DNA from: Lachnospiraceae bacterium
GTDB lineage: Bacteria > Bacillota > Clostridia > Lachnospirales > Lachnospiraceae
NCBI GenBank assembly: GCA_024698705.1
Contig: JAILQX010000051.1
Coordinates: 1-64,000 of the forward strand
Reading direction: 5' to 3'
DNA length: 64,000 nt
The notes under the pieces were generated by a model that was not told the DNA's origin, did no database searches, and saw only the letters and a program-made list of their open reading frames with translations. The translations under genes were made by a program, and so were the position numbers. How positions within the stretch are numbered: position 1 is the first letter of the stretch; each line of letters begins with the position of its first letter. Of the stretch, positions 25,803-33,983 are shown in pieces.

Positions 25803-26987
25803 ATGGATAAGAAAATGACATCAGGCGAGATCGCCAAAAAAGCGGGAATATCGCAGAAAGCGGTAAGATTATATGATGAGAAGGGACTTTTAAAGCCCTC
25901 TGATTATTCTGAAGGTAATTACAGACTTTACGATCCGGAGGCGCTTCTGGTGCTTGAGAAGATAATAGCACTCAAGCAGATCGGCTTCTCATTGGAAGAG
26001 ATCAAGGATAATCTGGTAAAAGGATCCGACAAGGACATTCTTACCACACTCAATGAGCAGATCGATCTCATGGAAGCAAAGCGTTATGAGTTGGAAAAGG
26101 CCGTTACACGCATCAAGGCGGTTATCGCAAGGAGTAAGGGTGAGCCCGATTGGGATGACGTGGCAGATATCTTAAAGAGCGCTCAGCTCGATCAGGACAA
26201 GGATGCGGGGCATTTCTTCGCACTGGATCACCAGAAGGACGGGATCGACTGGTATGTGAAGATCTTCAGATTTATGAATTTCAGCAAGGGTCAACGTGTT
26301 CTGGATCTCGGTTGCGGCTTTTCAAAACTCTGGAGAAATAACTGGACTGATATTCCCGAGGGTATCAAGATCGACGGCTATGATATCCGCGGCAGCTGGG
26401 CCGATGACTTTGAGAAATATGTTGCCGAAAATAAGGACAGGCTTCCTGAAGGTGTTGATATCGACCTGTATTTTGAGGATCTCGATGAGGATGCTACATG
26501 GGCGCATATTAAAGGGGAAGAGAAGTATGACGTTATAATTTGCCATTATACGGCTGATGCCCTGAAAGATCCGGAGAAGCTTATTGCCGGTTCTGCGCAG
26601 ATGCTTGCGGACGGCGGCTGCATGTCGCTCAACGCATTCGGCAATTACGGAAGGGAGAGACTGGATTTCTGGTATGATGCATTTGAGGCTATGGGACTCA
26701 ATGCTTCCGTTCTCGATCGACAGAAGGATCATTTCGATGAACATCACGCTCAGTGCAAGGACGTATTGCAGAGATATTTCAGTCACATAGACGAGTGTAC
26801 TCTTGACAGTCCGTTCACCTTCGATGACCCCGAGGATATCGTTAAGGATCTTGAGAAGCTGCTTGAGGGCGAAGAGCAGTTCATAGAGAAGAATAAAAAG
26901 ACCATCGTTCAGTATTTTGACGGTGTTCTTAAGAACGGCAACGTTGTGATCCCTCATGACGGGTGGTTCTGGAAAATTGTCAAATAA
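25803..26987 (+). CDS. MerR regulator fused to SAM-dependent methyltransferase
   Basis: 394 residues. N-terminal MerR winged helix (SGEIAKKAGISQKAVRLYDEKGLLKPSDYSEGNYRLYD, residues 7-45) and dimer helix (to about 110), followed by a class I methyltransferase domain: motif I VLDLGCGFSKLW near 166 and DVIICHYTADALKDPEKL near 243, with a helical C-terminus. In usual MerR proteins the C-terminus binds the inducer; here a methyltransferase fold occupies that place and may serve as an SAM or substrate sensor or as an enzyme. GGGAG ribosome site. An autoregulated promoter and an ABC exporter pair lie upstream. Confidence 0.88.
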   Translation: MDKKMTSGEIAKKAGISQKAVRLYDEKGLLKPSDYSEGNYRLYDPEALLVLEKIIALKQIGFSLEEIKDNLVKGSDKDILTTLNEQIDLMEAKRYELEKAVTRIKAVIARSKGEPDWDDVADILKSAQLDQDKDAGHFFALDHQKDGIDWYVKIFRFMNFSKGQRVLDLGCGFSKLWRNNWTDIPEGIKIDGYDIRGSWADDFEKYVAENKDRLPEGVDIDLYFEDLDEDATWAHIKGEEKYDVIICHYTADALKDPEKLIAGSAQMLADGGCMSLNAFGNYGRERLDFWYDAFEAMGLNASVLDRQKDHFDEHHAQCKDVLQRYFSHIDECTLDSPFTFDDPEDIVKDLEKLLEGEEQFIEKNKKTIVQYFDGVLKNGNVVIPHDGWFWKIVK

Positions 26988-27026
26988 CACCGAGAAAAAT
27001 TTTGGTCACCCCGGTGAAGCTTATTG

Positions 27027-27075
27027 CATCCCATGGTACTTGTTTGTGCTATAGACAAATGAGTATCATGGGATG
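27027..27075. other. Long imperfect hairpin
   Basis: CATCCCATGGTACT pairs with AGTATCATGGGATG, and inside TTTGT pairs with ACAAA: almost 20 bp of stem over 49 bases. No U tract follows, so it is a poor terminator. It lies in the 165-base gap between the MerR fusion and the DUF2225 gene and could be an operator, mRNA-stabilising element or short repeat element. Confidence 0.5.
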
Positions 27076-27152
27076 AACTTATCTTGCCCGGATGTGGTAT
27101 TATTAGAGAAGAACCTTCGGCCAACGTAGGCTCTAAAGGAGACAGACAGAAA

Positions 27153-27866
27153 ATGGCTGATAAAGATTATCTTTTATTAAGAACAATGGAGTGTCCGGTA
27201 TGTGGGGAGAAATTCAAATATCCAACGGTTAAGGCTTCCTCTTCAAAACTGATCGGGACCGATAAGGACCTGCGTCCCATTCATGACCGGCTGGATGTTA
27301 ACAAATACGATGCGATAATGTGTCCGATCTGCGGATATTCCGCTATCACAAGATATTTTGAGGGTGTTGCGGATATTCAGAAGAAAAAGATCCGTGAGAA
27401 GATATGTTCCGGGTTTAAAAGCCGAGGTGAACTGCCCGAGGAATACAGCTATGACATTGCATTGGAGCATTACAAGATGGCATTGCTCAATGCGGTCGTC
27501 AAGGAAGCCAAGCACAGTGAGCTTGCTTATATCTGCCTGAAGATATCATGGATATATCGTGGTATAGCAGAGCAGACGGGGCAGTTCAGTTCACATTACC
27601 CGGGTATCAAAGAGACTGAAAAAGAATTTACGGAAAAGGCTTATCAGAATTTCACGGAAGCACTTGGTTCGGAAAACTTTCCGATGTGCGGCATGGATGA
27701 AACAACGGTTGATTTCCTGTTAGCTAACCTGGCTGAGATCACGGGTCGCTATGATGATGCAGGTAAACTCGTATCCAAGATACTGGTTTCGCCTTCGGCT
27801 CCTGCCCGTATAAAGGACAAGGCACGTGATATGAAGGAAGAGTTGCTTGACAGGAAGAAGGAATAG
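27153..27866 (+). CDS. DUF2225 family protein (zinc-ribbon)
   Basis: 237 residues from the ATG at 27153, which has AAAGGAGA about 10 bases upstream; an earlier in-frame start at 27084 lacks one. Two CxxC pairs (CPVCGEKF near 15 and CPICGYSA near 56) form a zinc ribbon interrupted by an insert, the DUF2225 layout. The remainder is helical with TPR-like character (EHYKMALLNAVVKEAKHSELAYICLKISWIYR). Function unknown across the family. A HAD phosphatase gene follows after 16 bases. Confidence 0.8.
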   Translation: MADKDYLLLRTMECPVCGEKFKYPTVKASSSKLIGTDKDLRPIHDRLDVNKYDAIMCPICGYSAITRYFEGVADIQKKKIREKICSGFKSRGELPEEYSYDIALEHYKMALLNAVVKEAKHSELAYICLKISWIYRGIAEQTGQFSSHYPGIKETEKEFTEKAYQNFTEALGSENFPMCGMDETTVDFLLANLAEITGRYDDAGKLVSKILVSPSAPARIKDKARDMKEELLDRKKE

Positions 27867-27882
27867 TTTTCGGGGAGGGTCT

Positions 27883-28554
27883 ATGGGCTGCAAAGCTGTA
27901 ATATTTGACATGTTTGAAACGCTGGTGACACTGTACAGGAAGCCTCTTTATTTCAGCGAACAGATCGCACCCGACTGCGGACTTTCGGTGGCGGAGTTCA
28001 AGGCTCTGTGGAAGAAGAGCGAGCAGGACAGAACATTGGGCAAGGTTGATTTTGAACATGTCATCGAGGATATCCTGAGGACAAAAAATGTCTATTCAAA
28101 AGAGGTCCTTGAAGATGTTGTCCGTAAGCGAAACGAAAGCAAAACCGGTTGTTTCGAGACCATGGATCCCGAGATCACGGTCATGTTTGAAGAACTTCAC
28201 AAAAGAGGGATAAAGATCGGATTGATAACCAATTGCTTCATCGAGGAGCAGAAAGCGATAAGAGCCGGCTCGATCATAGATTATTTTGACGTGGCCTGTC
28301 TTTCATGTGAGATAGGGATGGCAAAACCTGACAGGCGCATATTTGAGTATTGTATGGACAGACTGGGACTCAGTCCCGAAGAATGTGTATACGTGGGAGA
28401 CGGCGGCAGTCACGAACTTGAAACTGCTGCGGAGCTTGGGATGAAAGCCCTTCAGGCCACCTGGTATTTTGCGGACAATACCAGAAACGAGGTTGTCCTG
28501 AAACCCGAATTCACAACTCTTCACACACCTATGGAAGTGCTGGAGTATATTTAG
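27883..28554 (+). CDS. HAD superfamily hydrolase (subfamily IA)
   Basis: 223 residues from the ATG at 27883 with GGGGAGGG just upstream; the in-frame start at 27847 lies in the upstream gene. Motif I is VIFDMFETLV, motif II near LITNCF, motif III EIGMAKPDRRIF with the catalytic Lys, and motif IV CVYVGDGGSHELETAAELGM. The second residue after the nucleophile is Phe (DMF) rather than Asp, as in the haloacid-dehalogenase-like branch, but phosphatase activity on small metabolites is common there. Substrate unknown. Confidence 0.85.
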   Translation: MGCKAVIFDMFETLVTLYRKPLYFSEQIAPDCGLSVAEFKALWKKSEQDRTLGKVDFEHVIEDILRTKNVYSKEVLEDVVRKRNESKTGCFETMDPEITVMFEELHKRGIKIGLITNCFIEEQKAIRAGSIIDYFDVACLSCEIGMAKPDRRIFEYCMDRLGLSPEECVYVGDGGSHELETAAELGMKALQATWYFADNTRNEVVLKPEFTTLHTPMEVLEYI

Positions 28555-28638
28555 ATCATTTAAGCGGAAGTATATTTGATGCACTTCTGCTTTTTATTTG
28601 ATAAAATAATATTAATCGATATTGGCGGGGGCTTTAGG

Positions 28639-29583
28639 ATGGGTTTATTTGATAAAAAAATAGGACCGGTTTTTCTGAAAGAAGACAGCGATGCAGAAAA
28701 GTTTATAGCTGAGATGAGCGAGTTGTCTGAGAAGGCATCAGGAGATCTGAAGACTGAAATAGATAAACAGATCAAGATTGCAAAGGTTGGTTTAGAAGGC
28801 GAGAAGAATATCATATTTGAACTCAAAAACTCAGGGATCGATATGTATATCCTTCATGACATATATCTGGAATATGGTGATAAAGGGGCTCAGATCGATT
28901 TCCTGATATTTACTCGAAAGAGACAGTACGTTGTTGAGTGTAAAAATCTGATCGGTAATATTACCATCAATAATGATGGTTCATTTATAAGAGAATATGA
29001 ATTGTCAGGTAAAAAGATCAAAGAGGGAATTTACTCCCCCATCACACAAAATGAAAGGCACAGGCTGGTAATAAAGGAACTCAGGATCAATGAAAAGAAT
29101 ATTCTGGGCAAGTTCCTTTTAAACAAAAATTTCGATAACGCATATGTGCCCATAGTAGTACTTGCTAATCCGAAGACTGTTCTTCAAAACAGATATGCAC
29201 CGAAGGAAGTTAAAGAAAAAGTAATACGTGCAGATCAATTAATTGAATACATCAAAAAAATGGATCAAAACTGTAATGATGTAGACTATTCAAACAAAGA
29301 TATGGAAGAGATAGCAAGATACTTTCTGAGTAAAAACGAAATGGAAAGATCTGATTACTCTTTAAAATATAAAGAAATGCTGGAGAAGATTAAAGAAGAG
29401 GAAACCGAGAAGCCACAGAATAAAGAAAATGAGGAAGAGAAATGTGAAACATCGGTTGAACGAATCTGTCCAAGGTGTGGCAATAAACTTGTACTCAGAA
29501 CAGCAAAGAAAGGCGAAAAGACAGGCCAAAAGTTCTACGGCTGCTCATCTTTTCCGCATTGTAAATACATAGAAAATATATAA
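28639..29583 (+). CDS. NERD domain protein with topoisomerase-type zinc finger
   Basis: 314 residues from the ATG at 28639 (GGCGGGGGC upstream); an earlier in-frame ATG at 28576 is less well placed. NERD domain at about 50-160: VGLEGEKNIIFELKNSG and GAQIDFLIFTRKRQYVVECKNLIGNI, with the D...ECK core. A lysine/glutamate-rich linker (about 240-275) leads to a C4 zinc finger CPRCGN...FYGCSSFPHCKY like those at the C-terminus of topoisomerase I. Both parts point to a nucleic-acid partner; the exact role is unknown. Soluble, unlike the NERD protein at 531. Confidence 0.85.
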   Translation: MGLFDKKIGPVFLKEDSDAEKFIAEMSELSEKASGDLKTEIDKQIKIAKVGLEGEKNIIFELKNSGIDMYILHDIYLEYGDKGAQIDFLIFTRKRQYVVECKNLIGNITINNDGSFIREYELSGKKIKEGIYSPITQNERHRLVIKELRINEKNILGKFLLNKNFDNAYVPIVVLANPKTVLQNRYAPKEVKEKVIRADQLIEYIKKMDQNCNDVDYSNKDMEEIARYFLSKNEMERSDYSLKYKEMLEKIKEEETEKPQNKENEEEKCETSVERICPRCGNKLVLRTAKKGEKTGQKFYGCSSFPHCKYIENI

Positions 29584-29604
29584 AAAGGATAAGGAGAAAA
29601 TAAG

Positions 29605-30072
29605 ATGAAAACACTGATAACATATTTCAGCGCAGAGCGCCGGACAACAGCAAAGATCGCAAAGGAACTTGCTTCCATGATAGACGCGGACATTTTTGAG
29701 ATCGTTCCGGAAGAACCGTACACAGCGGCAGACATGAGATGGCCGAATCCGCTTGCGCGTTGTAACAGAGAAAAAATCGGCAATAAGGACGTACCGGTGG
29801 CAGGTAAGATCGAGAACTTTGACGAATATGAATTGGTGATCGTTGCCTTTCCGATCTGGTACGGTGCGGCTCCAAATGTTGTAAATACCTTCTGCAAGGG
29901 CTACGATTGGTCAGGCAAGAAGATCGCAGCATTTGCTACTTCGGGCGGAAGCGGAATAGGAAAAACGGCCGAAAAACTCAAACCGTTTGTAACCGGCGGT
30001 GAAGTGTTGGATGCCATACTCGTACATAGTGTTACAGAAGTTAAGGATTGGCTTGACAAACTGATCAAATGA
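29605..30072 (+). CDS. Flavodoxin
   Basis: 155 residues. N-terminal FMN phosphate loop TYFSAERRTTAKIAKELA, YTAADMRWPNPLARCNRE near 45-62, the FPIWYGAAPNVVNTFC isoalloxazine-side loop near 86 and ATSGGSGIGKTAEKLKP near 111. This is the NAD(P)H-oxidoreductase-like flavodoxin type common in Clostridia, an electron carrier or small flavoenzyme. AAGGAG lies ahead of the ATG. Confidence 0.9.
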   Translation: MKTLITYFSAERRTTAKIAKELASMIDADIFEIVPEEPYTAADMRWPNPLARCNREKIGNKDVPVAGKIENFDEYELVIVAFPIWYGAAPNVVNTFCKGYDWSGKKIAAFATSGGSGIGKTAEKLKPFVTGGEVLDAILVHSVTEVKDWLDKLIK

Positions 30073-30109
30073 TCTAAAGAAAAGCCCAGAGATCATAAAG
30101 GTTATTATC

Positions 30110-30358
30110 ATGAACCCTGAAATAAAGATGAGCGTCTCCGCGATGACGCGAACAGATAATAAAAAAGCGGTCTACGTATTATTTACGGATGACAGGAAAA
30201 GTGCTGAGTTTGCAATACCTGAATGTAAGTTGATCAGAAATGACGGCTTTGCCGCGGACGAGATCGATCAGCTCATGCAATACGTAAAAAATGAGCAGGA
30301 CAGTATCCTGGATGTTGCAAAGGGGATTAATCCATTAAAGGCTTTTATGGGTAAATAG
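30110..30358 (+). CDS. Small unknown protein
   Basis: 82 residues, no family recognised. Hydrophilic, no membrane segment, compact alpha/beta look (KKAVYVLFTDDRKSAEFAIPECKLIRNDGF then a helix ADEIDQLMQYVKNEQDSIL). A weak ribosome site (AAAGG) precedes the ATG. It sits 4 bases ahead of the acylphosphatase, so the two are co-transcribed. Confidence 0.65.
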   Translation: MNPEIKMSVSAMTRTDNKKAVYVLFTDDRKSAEFAIPECKLIRNDGFAADEIDQLMQYVKNEQDSILDVAKGINPLKAFMGK

Positions 30359-30362
30359 GCAT

Positions 30363-30632
30363 ATGGTAAGATACAGGATCAGATTTACCGGCAGGGTACA
30401 GCATGTCGGATTCAGGTGGAAAGCCGAAAGACTGGCGGAAGCATTGAGCCTGACCGGCTGGGTGAAAAATATGTGGGATGGCTCAGTTATGGTTGAGATC
30501 CAGGGAGACGAGCAGCAGATAGTCCACATGGTCGATCGCTTAAGAAATGATGATTACATCATGATAGACAATGCGGAATGGGAGGAGATCGACCCGCTTG
30601 AGCGGGAAAGATCGTTTTCCGTGAAATTCTAA
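30363..30632 (+). CDS. acyP: Acylphosphatase
   Basis: 89 residues, the usual family length. The active-site loop is FTGRVQHVGFRWKAERLA, with the phosphate-binding Arg in GFRW, and GWVKNMWDGSVMVEIQGD contains the catalytic Asn. The consensus VQGVGFR reads VQHVGFR here. It hydrolyses acyl phosphates such as acetyl phosphate or carbamoyl phosphate. Confidence 0.92.
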   Translation: MVRYRIRFTGRVQHVGFRWKAERLAEALSLTGWVKNMWDGSVMVEIQGDEQQIVHMVDRLRNDDYIMIDNAEWEEIDPLERERSFSVKF

Positions 30633-30659
30633 AAAAGACACCGAGTGGTGTCTTTTTTG
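30631..30659 (+). terminator. Intrinsic terminator after acylphosphatase
   Basis: AAAAAGACACC, loop GAGT, GGTGTCTTTTTT. Confidence 0.9.
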
Positions 30660-30770
30660 CAGATCAACATCCAATTGATAATGAGTATATCAGATGCAAT
30701 TATTTAAATGCATCATAATACCTGCTCATGATGTATTCGATTCGACAATCTATATTCTAAATATATGATC

Positions 30771-30796
30771 CGGCTGAAGATTTATATCTTCAGCCG
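30771..30796. terminator. Hairpin at the esterase 3' end
   Basis: CGGCTGAAGAT, loop TTAT, ATCTTCAGCCG, followed on the plus strand by TTGTTTTTA. The esterase stop codon lies inside the stem. On the minus strand no good U run follows, so it may act mainly as an mRNA 3'-end stabiliser. Confidence 0.5.
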
Positions 30797-31653
30797 TTGT
30801 TTTTATAACTCTCAAAGAATTCGAGGATCAGCTGATTGGTGTTGAAACCGGCAAACTGTTCCTCGGGCCATGAGTGACGACCTTCATCGATAATGACTGT
30901 CCATACGGCATTTGAGCCTGAGGGAGAGGTAGCTTTGGTAAGGGTTGATCTGTCCGAAAGTGAAACTTCCTCTGTTTCGGTCAGACTATTCGCATCGATC
31001 CAGTATTGCATGACATCTTCTATTGCGGGATTTATGGATGAATCCGCGGTTCCCGTCAGTTTCATCGGAACAACTTCGTCCTTGGTCCCGTATATTTCCA
31101 GAAGGCTGATGTCTGCTGTTTCTTTTTTATTTTCCCATACTGCTTTGGGCATCATACCGGCAACACAAACAACTGCTTTAAATGCATCGGAATCGGATGC
31201 GAGTCGCTGGATCATGAAACCGCCGTTGCTGAAGCCTGCGGCAAATACATTGTCACTGCTGCAGCCGAATTCTTCGCCGGCATATTTTACGATGGCCTCA
31301 AGATAGCCTACATCATCTCTTTCATAATCACCCATACCGCTGTTCCAGCCGGCTTCGGCTGAACCCGCATAGATCACGACATATCCTTTTTCGCATGCAT
31401 CCTTATCCATGTGTGTCTGCGAGCGGAAGGCTTCGGGGCCCGCGGCATATCCATGGAGCATGATTATCAGAGGCATGCCATCCGTTTTGTTTTCGGGAAA
31501 ACATACAAGAAATTTGTGTTTTTCTCCGGCATATGTACACTCGTACATGCCGTTTGACTGTTCGGCAACATCAGCAAGATCATTTTTTCCCGTGCAACCG
31601 GCGATCAGCAGCATTGCCACCAGCATGTATATGATAAGATTTGTGCGTTTCAT
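30790..31653 (-). CDS. Esterase/PHB depolymerase-like lipoprotein
   Basis: 287 residues from the ATG at 31653, preceded by GGGGGAATTCC; the longer frame from 31782 has no ribosome site. Lipoprotein signal with lipobox IAGC (Cys near 20). Alpha/beta hydrolase of the LpqC/feruloyl esterase type: oxyanion segment MLHGYAAGPEAF near 65, nucleophile GFSNGG near 138 (GxSxG), catalytic-type Asp in GTKDEVVP near 202 and His in EGRHSWP near 265. Secreted polysaccharide-side-chain esterases of this type fit a plant-fibre or mucus degrader, but no substrate is proven. Confidence 0.85.
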   Translation of the reverse strand: MKRTNLIIYMLVAMLLIAGCTGKNDLADVAEQSNGMYECTYAGEKHKFLVCFPENKTDGMPLIIMLHGYAAGPEAFRSQTHMDKDACEKGYVVIYAGSAEAGWNSGMGDYERDDVGYLEAIVKYAGEEFGCSSDNVFAAGFSNGGFMIQRLASDSDAFKAVVCVAGMMPKAVWENKKETADISLLEIYGTKDEVVPMKLTGTADSSINPAIEDVMQYWIDANSLTETEEVSLSDRSTLTKATSPSGSNAVWTVIIDEGRHSWPEEQFAGFNTNQLILEFFESYKNNG

Positions 31654-31889
31654 GGAATTCCCCCATATATTATCTGTCGATTTTTCAATGACGGTTTTGC
31701 TTAATATAATCATAATGATTTGTCTGTTTCTGTCAATTGATTTTATCAGGATGTGTTCTGATGCATTTTTGATGAAAGTCAATAATATGATAAAATAGAA
31801 TAAAAGTGTTTCCGATGGGACAGGCGGTTTTAAAGCATTGGATGGGTATACAGATGATCCGTAAATACAGGATCGTGAGAGGGTGACAT

Positions 31890-32810
31890 ATGATAAACGA
31901 ACTTAAAGAGAAGATGCATGAATATTTTGTGGGCAGGGAGGAAATAATAGAGAACCTTCTGATCTGCCTGTTTGCGGGAGGACATGTTCTTTTGGAGGAT
32001 GTTCCGGGAGTAGGCAAGACGACGCTGGCAAGAACACTGGCAAAGTCGCTTGACTGTGACTTCGGAAGGATACAGTTTACTCCGGATACGATGCCCGGTG
32101 ATGTCATTGGAACAGAGATATTCAATATGAAGACCTCAGAGTTTGAATACAGGGCCGGTGGCATCATGCACCAGATCATACTCGCGGATGAGATCAACCG
32201 TACCTCGCCCAAAACGCAGTCGAGCCTGCTCGAAGCCATGGCAGAAGGTCAGGTTACCGTGGGTGGCGTGAAGCGTAAGCTCATGGAGCCTTTTATGGTA
32301 ATAGCAACACAGAATCCGGTTGAATTTGCGGGAACATATCCGCTGCCGGAGGCGCAGATAGACAGATTCATGATGAGGCTCTCCATAGGTTATCCATCTA
32401 AGGAAGAGGAACTGAGACTTGCCAAAAACCGGCTTTCCGGTAAGACGACGGACAGTATAGAAAGTATCATAAGTGCCGAAGATGTCCTGAAGATCAGGGA
32501 AGAAGTTAAGAAAGTCACGATAAAGGACGCGGTGCTTGAATACATGCGTGAGATCATAGATCTTACAAGAAATGAAAGCAGATTTGTACTTGGTGCAAGT
32601 CCCAGAGCCATGCTCAGCATGATGAGCGCTGCTCAGGCGAAAGCCTATATGAAAGGCAGGGATTTTGTGAAACCCGACGATGTGAAGGCAGTGGCTGCAT
32701 ATACACTTGCTCACAGACTTACACTCACATCGGAAGCAAAGATAGGCAGGGAGGATCCCGCCAAGATAATCACAGCATTGATATTAAAGGCTAAGGTTCC
32801 CATGGAATAG
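31890..32810 (+). CDS. MoxR-family AAA ATPase
   Basis: 306 residues. Walker A GVGKTTLARTLAKSL near 45, Walker B LADEINRTSPKTQSSLLEAM near 103, sensor 1 ATQNPVEFAGTYPLPEAQIDRF near 145, then the lid domain with SPRAML near 234. MoxR proteins act as chaperones that assemble or activate partner proteins, usually with DUF58 proteins. The next two genes are contiguous and encode a DUF58 protein and a transglutaminase-like membrane protein, a standard trio. Confidence 0.93.
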   Translation: MINELKEKMHEYFVGREEIIENLLICLFAGGHVLLEDVPGVGKTTLARTLAKSLDCDFGRIQFTPDTMPGDVIGTEIFNMKTSEFEYRAGGIMHQIILADEINRTSPKTQSSLLEAMAEGQVTVGGVKRKLMEPFMVIATQNPVEFAGTYPLPEAQIDRFMMRLSIGYPSKEEELRLAKNRLSGKTTDSIESIISAEDVLKIREEVKKVTIKDAVLEYMREIIDLTRNESRFVLGASPRAMLSMMSAAQAKAYMKGRDFVKPDDVKAVAAYTLAHRLTLTSEAKIGREDPAKIITALILKAKVPME

Positions 32811-33983
32811 GTGACTGATTTGAACAGGAGATTGATCCTCTGGGGAATTTTGTGGATATTGTCGCTGGTTTGTATAAGCTTTTGGGGTGGCCCCGTAAGC
32901 TATGGTTTCTTTGCGGCGATGACTATCATTCCCGTGATCTCATGGCTTTATCTTTTTATGGTATTTTTAATGTTCCGCATATATCAGAAGCTGGTTTCAC
33001 CTGTCATGGTCACACGTGAACCCAGCCCGTTTTATTTTACGCTTGTCAATGAATTTCCGATGATATTTGCAGGCGTCAGGGTCAGGTTCTTTTCTTCCTT
33101 CTCAACAATAAGCGGATTGAACAGCGAGACCGAATACGAGCTGAGACCTCACAGCAGTATCAAAATGGAAACACAGATAGTCTGCCATTACAGAGGCGAA
33201 TATGAGATCGGGATCAAGCGTGTCGAGATTGAGGATTACCTGCGTCTGTTCAGGTTGTCCTATAAAAATCCCGATACACTTCGTGTTGCGGTAAAACCGC
33301 ATATCATATATTTTGATTCTCTCAAAACAGTCAATGTGTCGGAGCTTCTCAGGGATTCGCTCTATCATAAGAATACTCCCGATATCCTTACACGCGAGTA
33401 CATGGCGGGGGATGATGTCCGCATGATCAACTGGGCTCAGACAGCCAGATCAGGCGTACCTATGGTGCGTGAGCAAACAGGTGAAGAGAGGCAGGGAGTA
33501 AGCATTTATCTTGACACTTACCGCCCCGAAGAGGATGAGCGGGATTATCTGCCTGCGGAAAATACCATGCTGGAGATCCTGCTGGCACTTTCGTGGTTCA
33601 TGGTTTCCAAGGGTATTTCCATAAAGGAGTTTCATATTGACAGGGACAAGAGGATATATCCTGTCTCCGATACGGCTCATTTTGATGATTATTATGAGTT
33701 TATCTCGGCTGTATCATTTGCAAAAGAATACTCGCCCGACAGAGCTGTCGGAGTTCTGGACACCGATGTATCGATCCTTTCGAGCAATGCCGTATTTATC
33801 ATAACAAGGCAGTTATCGGATCCCGTCATGAAGATGATCAACACATATACCCATAATGACACGGAGGTTCTGATATATCTTGTCTGTGAGACGGCGGATG
33901 ATGCTGTTGAAGCCCTTAACGGTGTAGCCAGGGTCACTCTGATACCTGTAGAGGTTGATGCAGAGATAGAGGAGGTGCTGTGA
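32811..33983 (+). CDS. DUF58 domain protein
   Basis: 390 residues; GTG start directly after the moxR stop (a TTG at 32820 is possible). Two membrane segments at about 8-50. The DUF58 signature REYMAGDDVRMINWAQTARSGVPMVREQTGEE lies near 195-225, followed by a von Willebrand A-like region with SIYLDTYRPEEDERD. It is the usual MoxR client. Its 3' end overlaps the transglutaminase gene by 1-4 bases, which implies coupled translation. Confidence 0.9.
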   Translation: MTDLNRRLILWGILWILSLVCISFWGGPVSYGFFAAMTIIPVISWLYLFMVFLMFRIYQKLVSPVMVTREPSPFYFTLVNEFPMIFAGVRVRFFSSFSTISGLNSETEYELRPHSSIKMETQIVCHYRGEYEIGIKRVEIEDYLRLFRLSYKNPDTLRVAVKPHIIYFDSLKTVNVSELLRDSLYHKNTPDILTREYMAGDDVRMINWAQTARSGVPMVREQTGEERQGVSIYLDTYRPEEDERDYLPAENTMLEILLALSWFMVSKGISIKEFHIDRDKRIYPVSDTAHFDDYYEFISAVSFAKEYSPDRAVGVLDTDVSILSSNAVFIITRQLSDPVMKMINTYTHNDTEVLIYLVCETADDAVEALNGVARVTLIPVEVDAEIEEVL

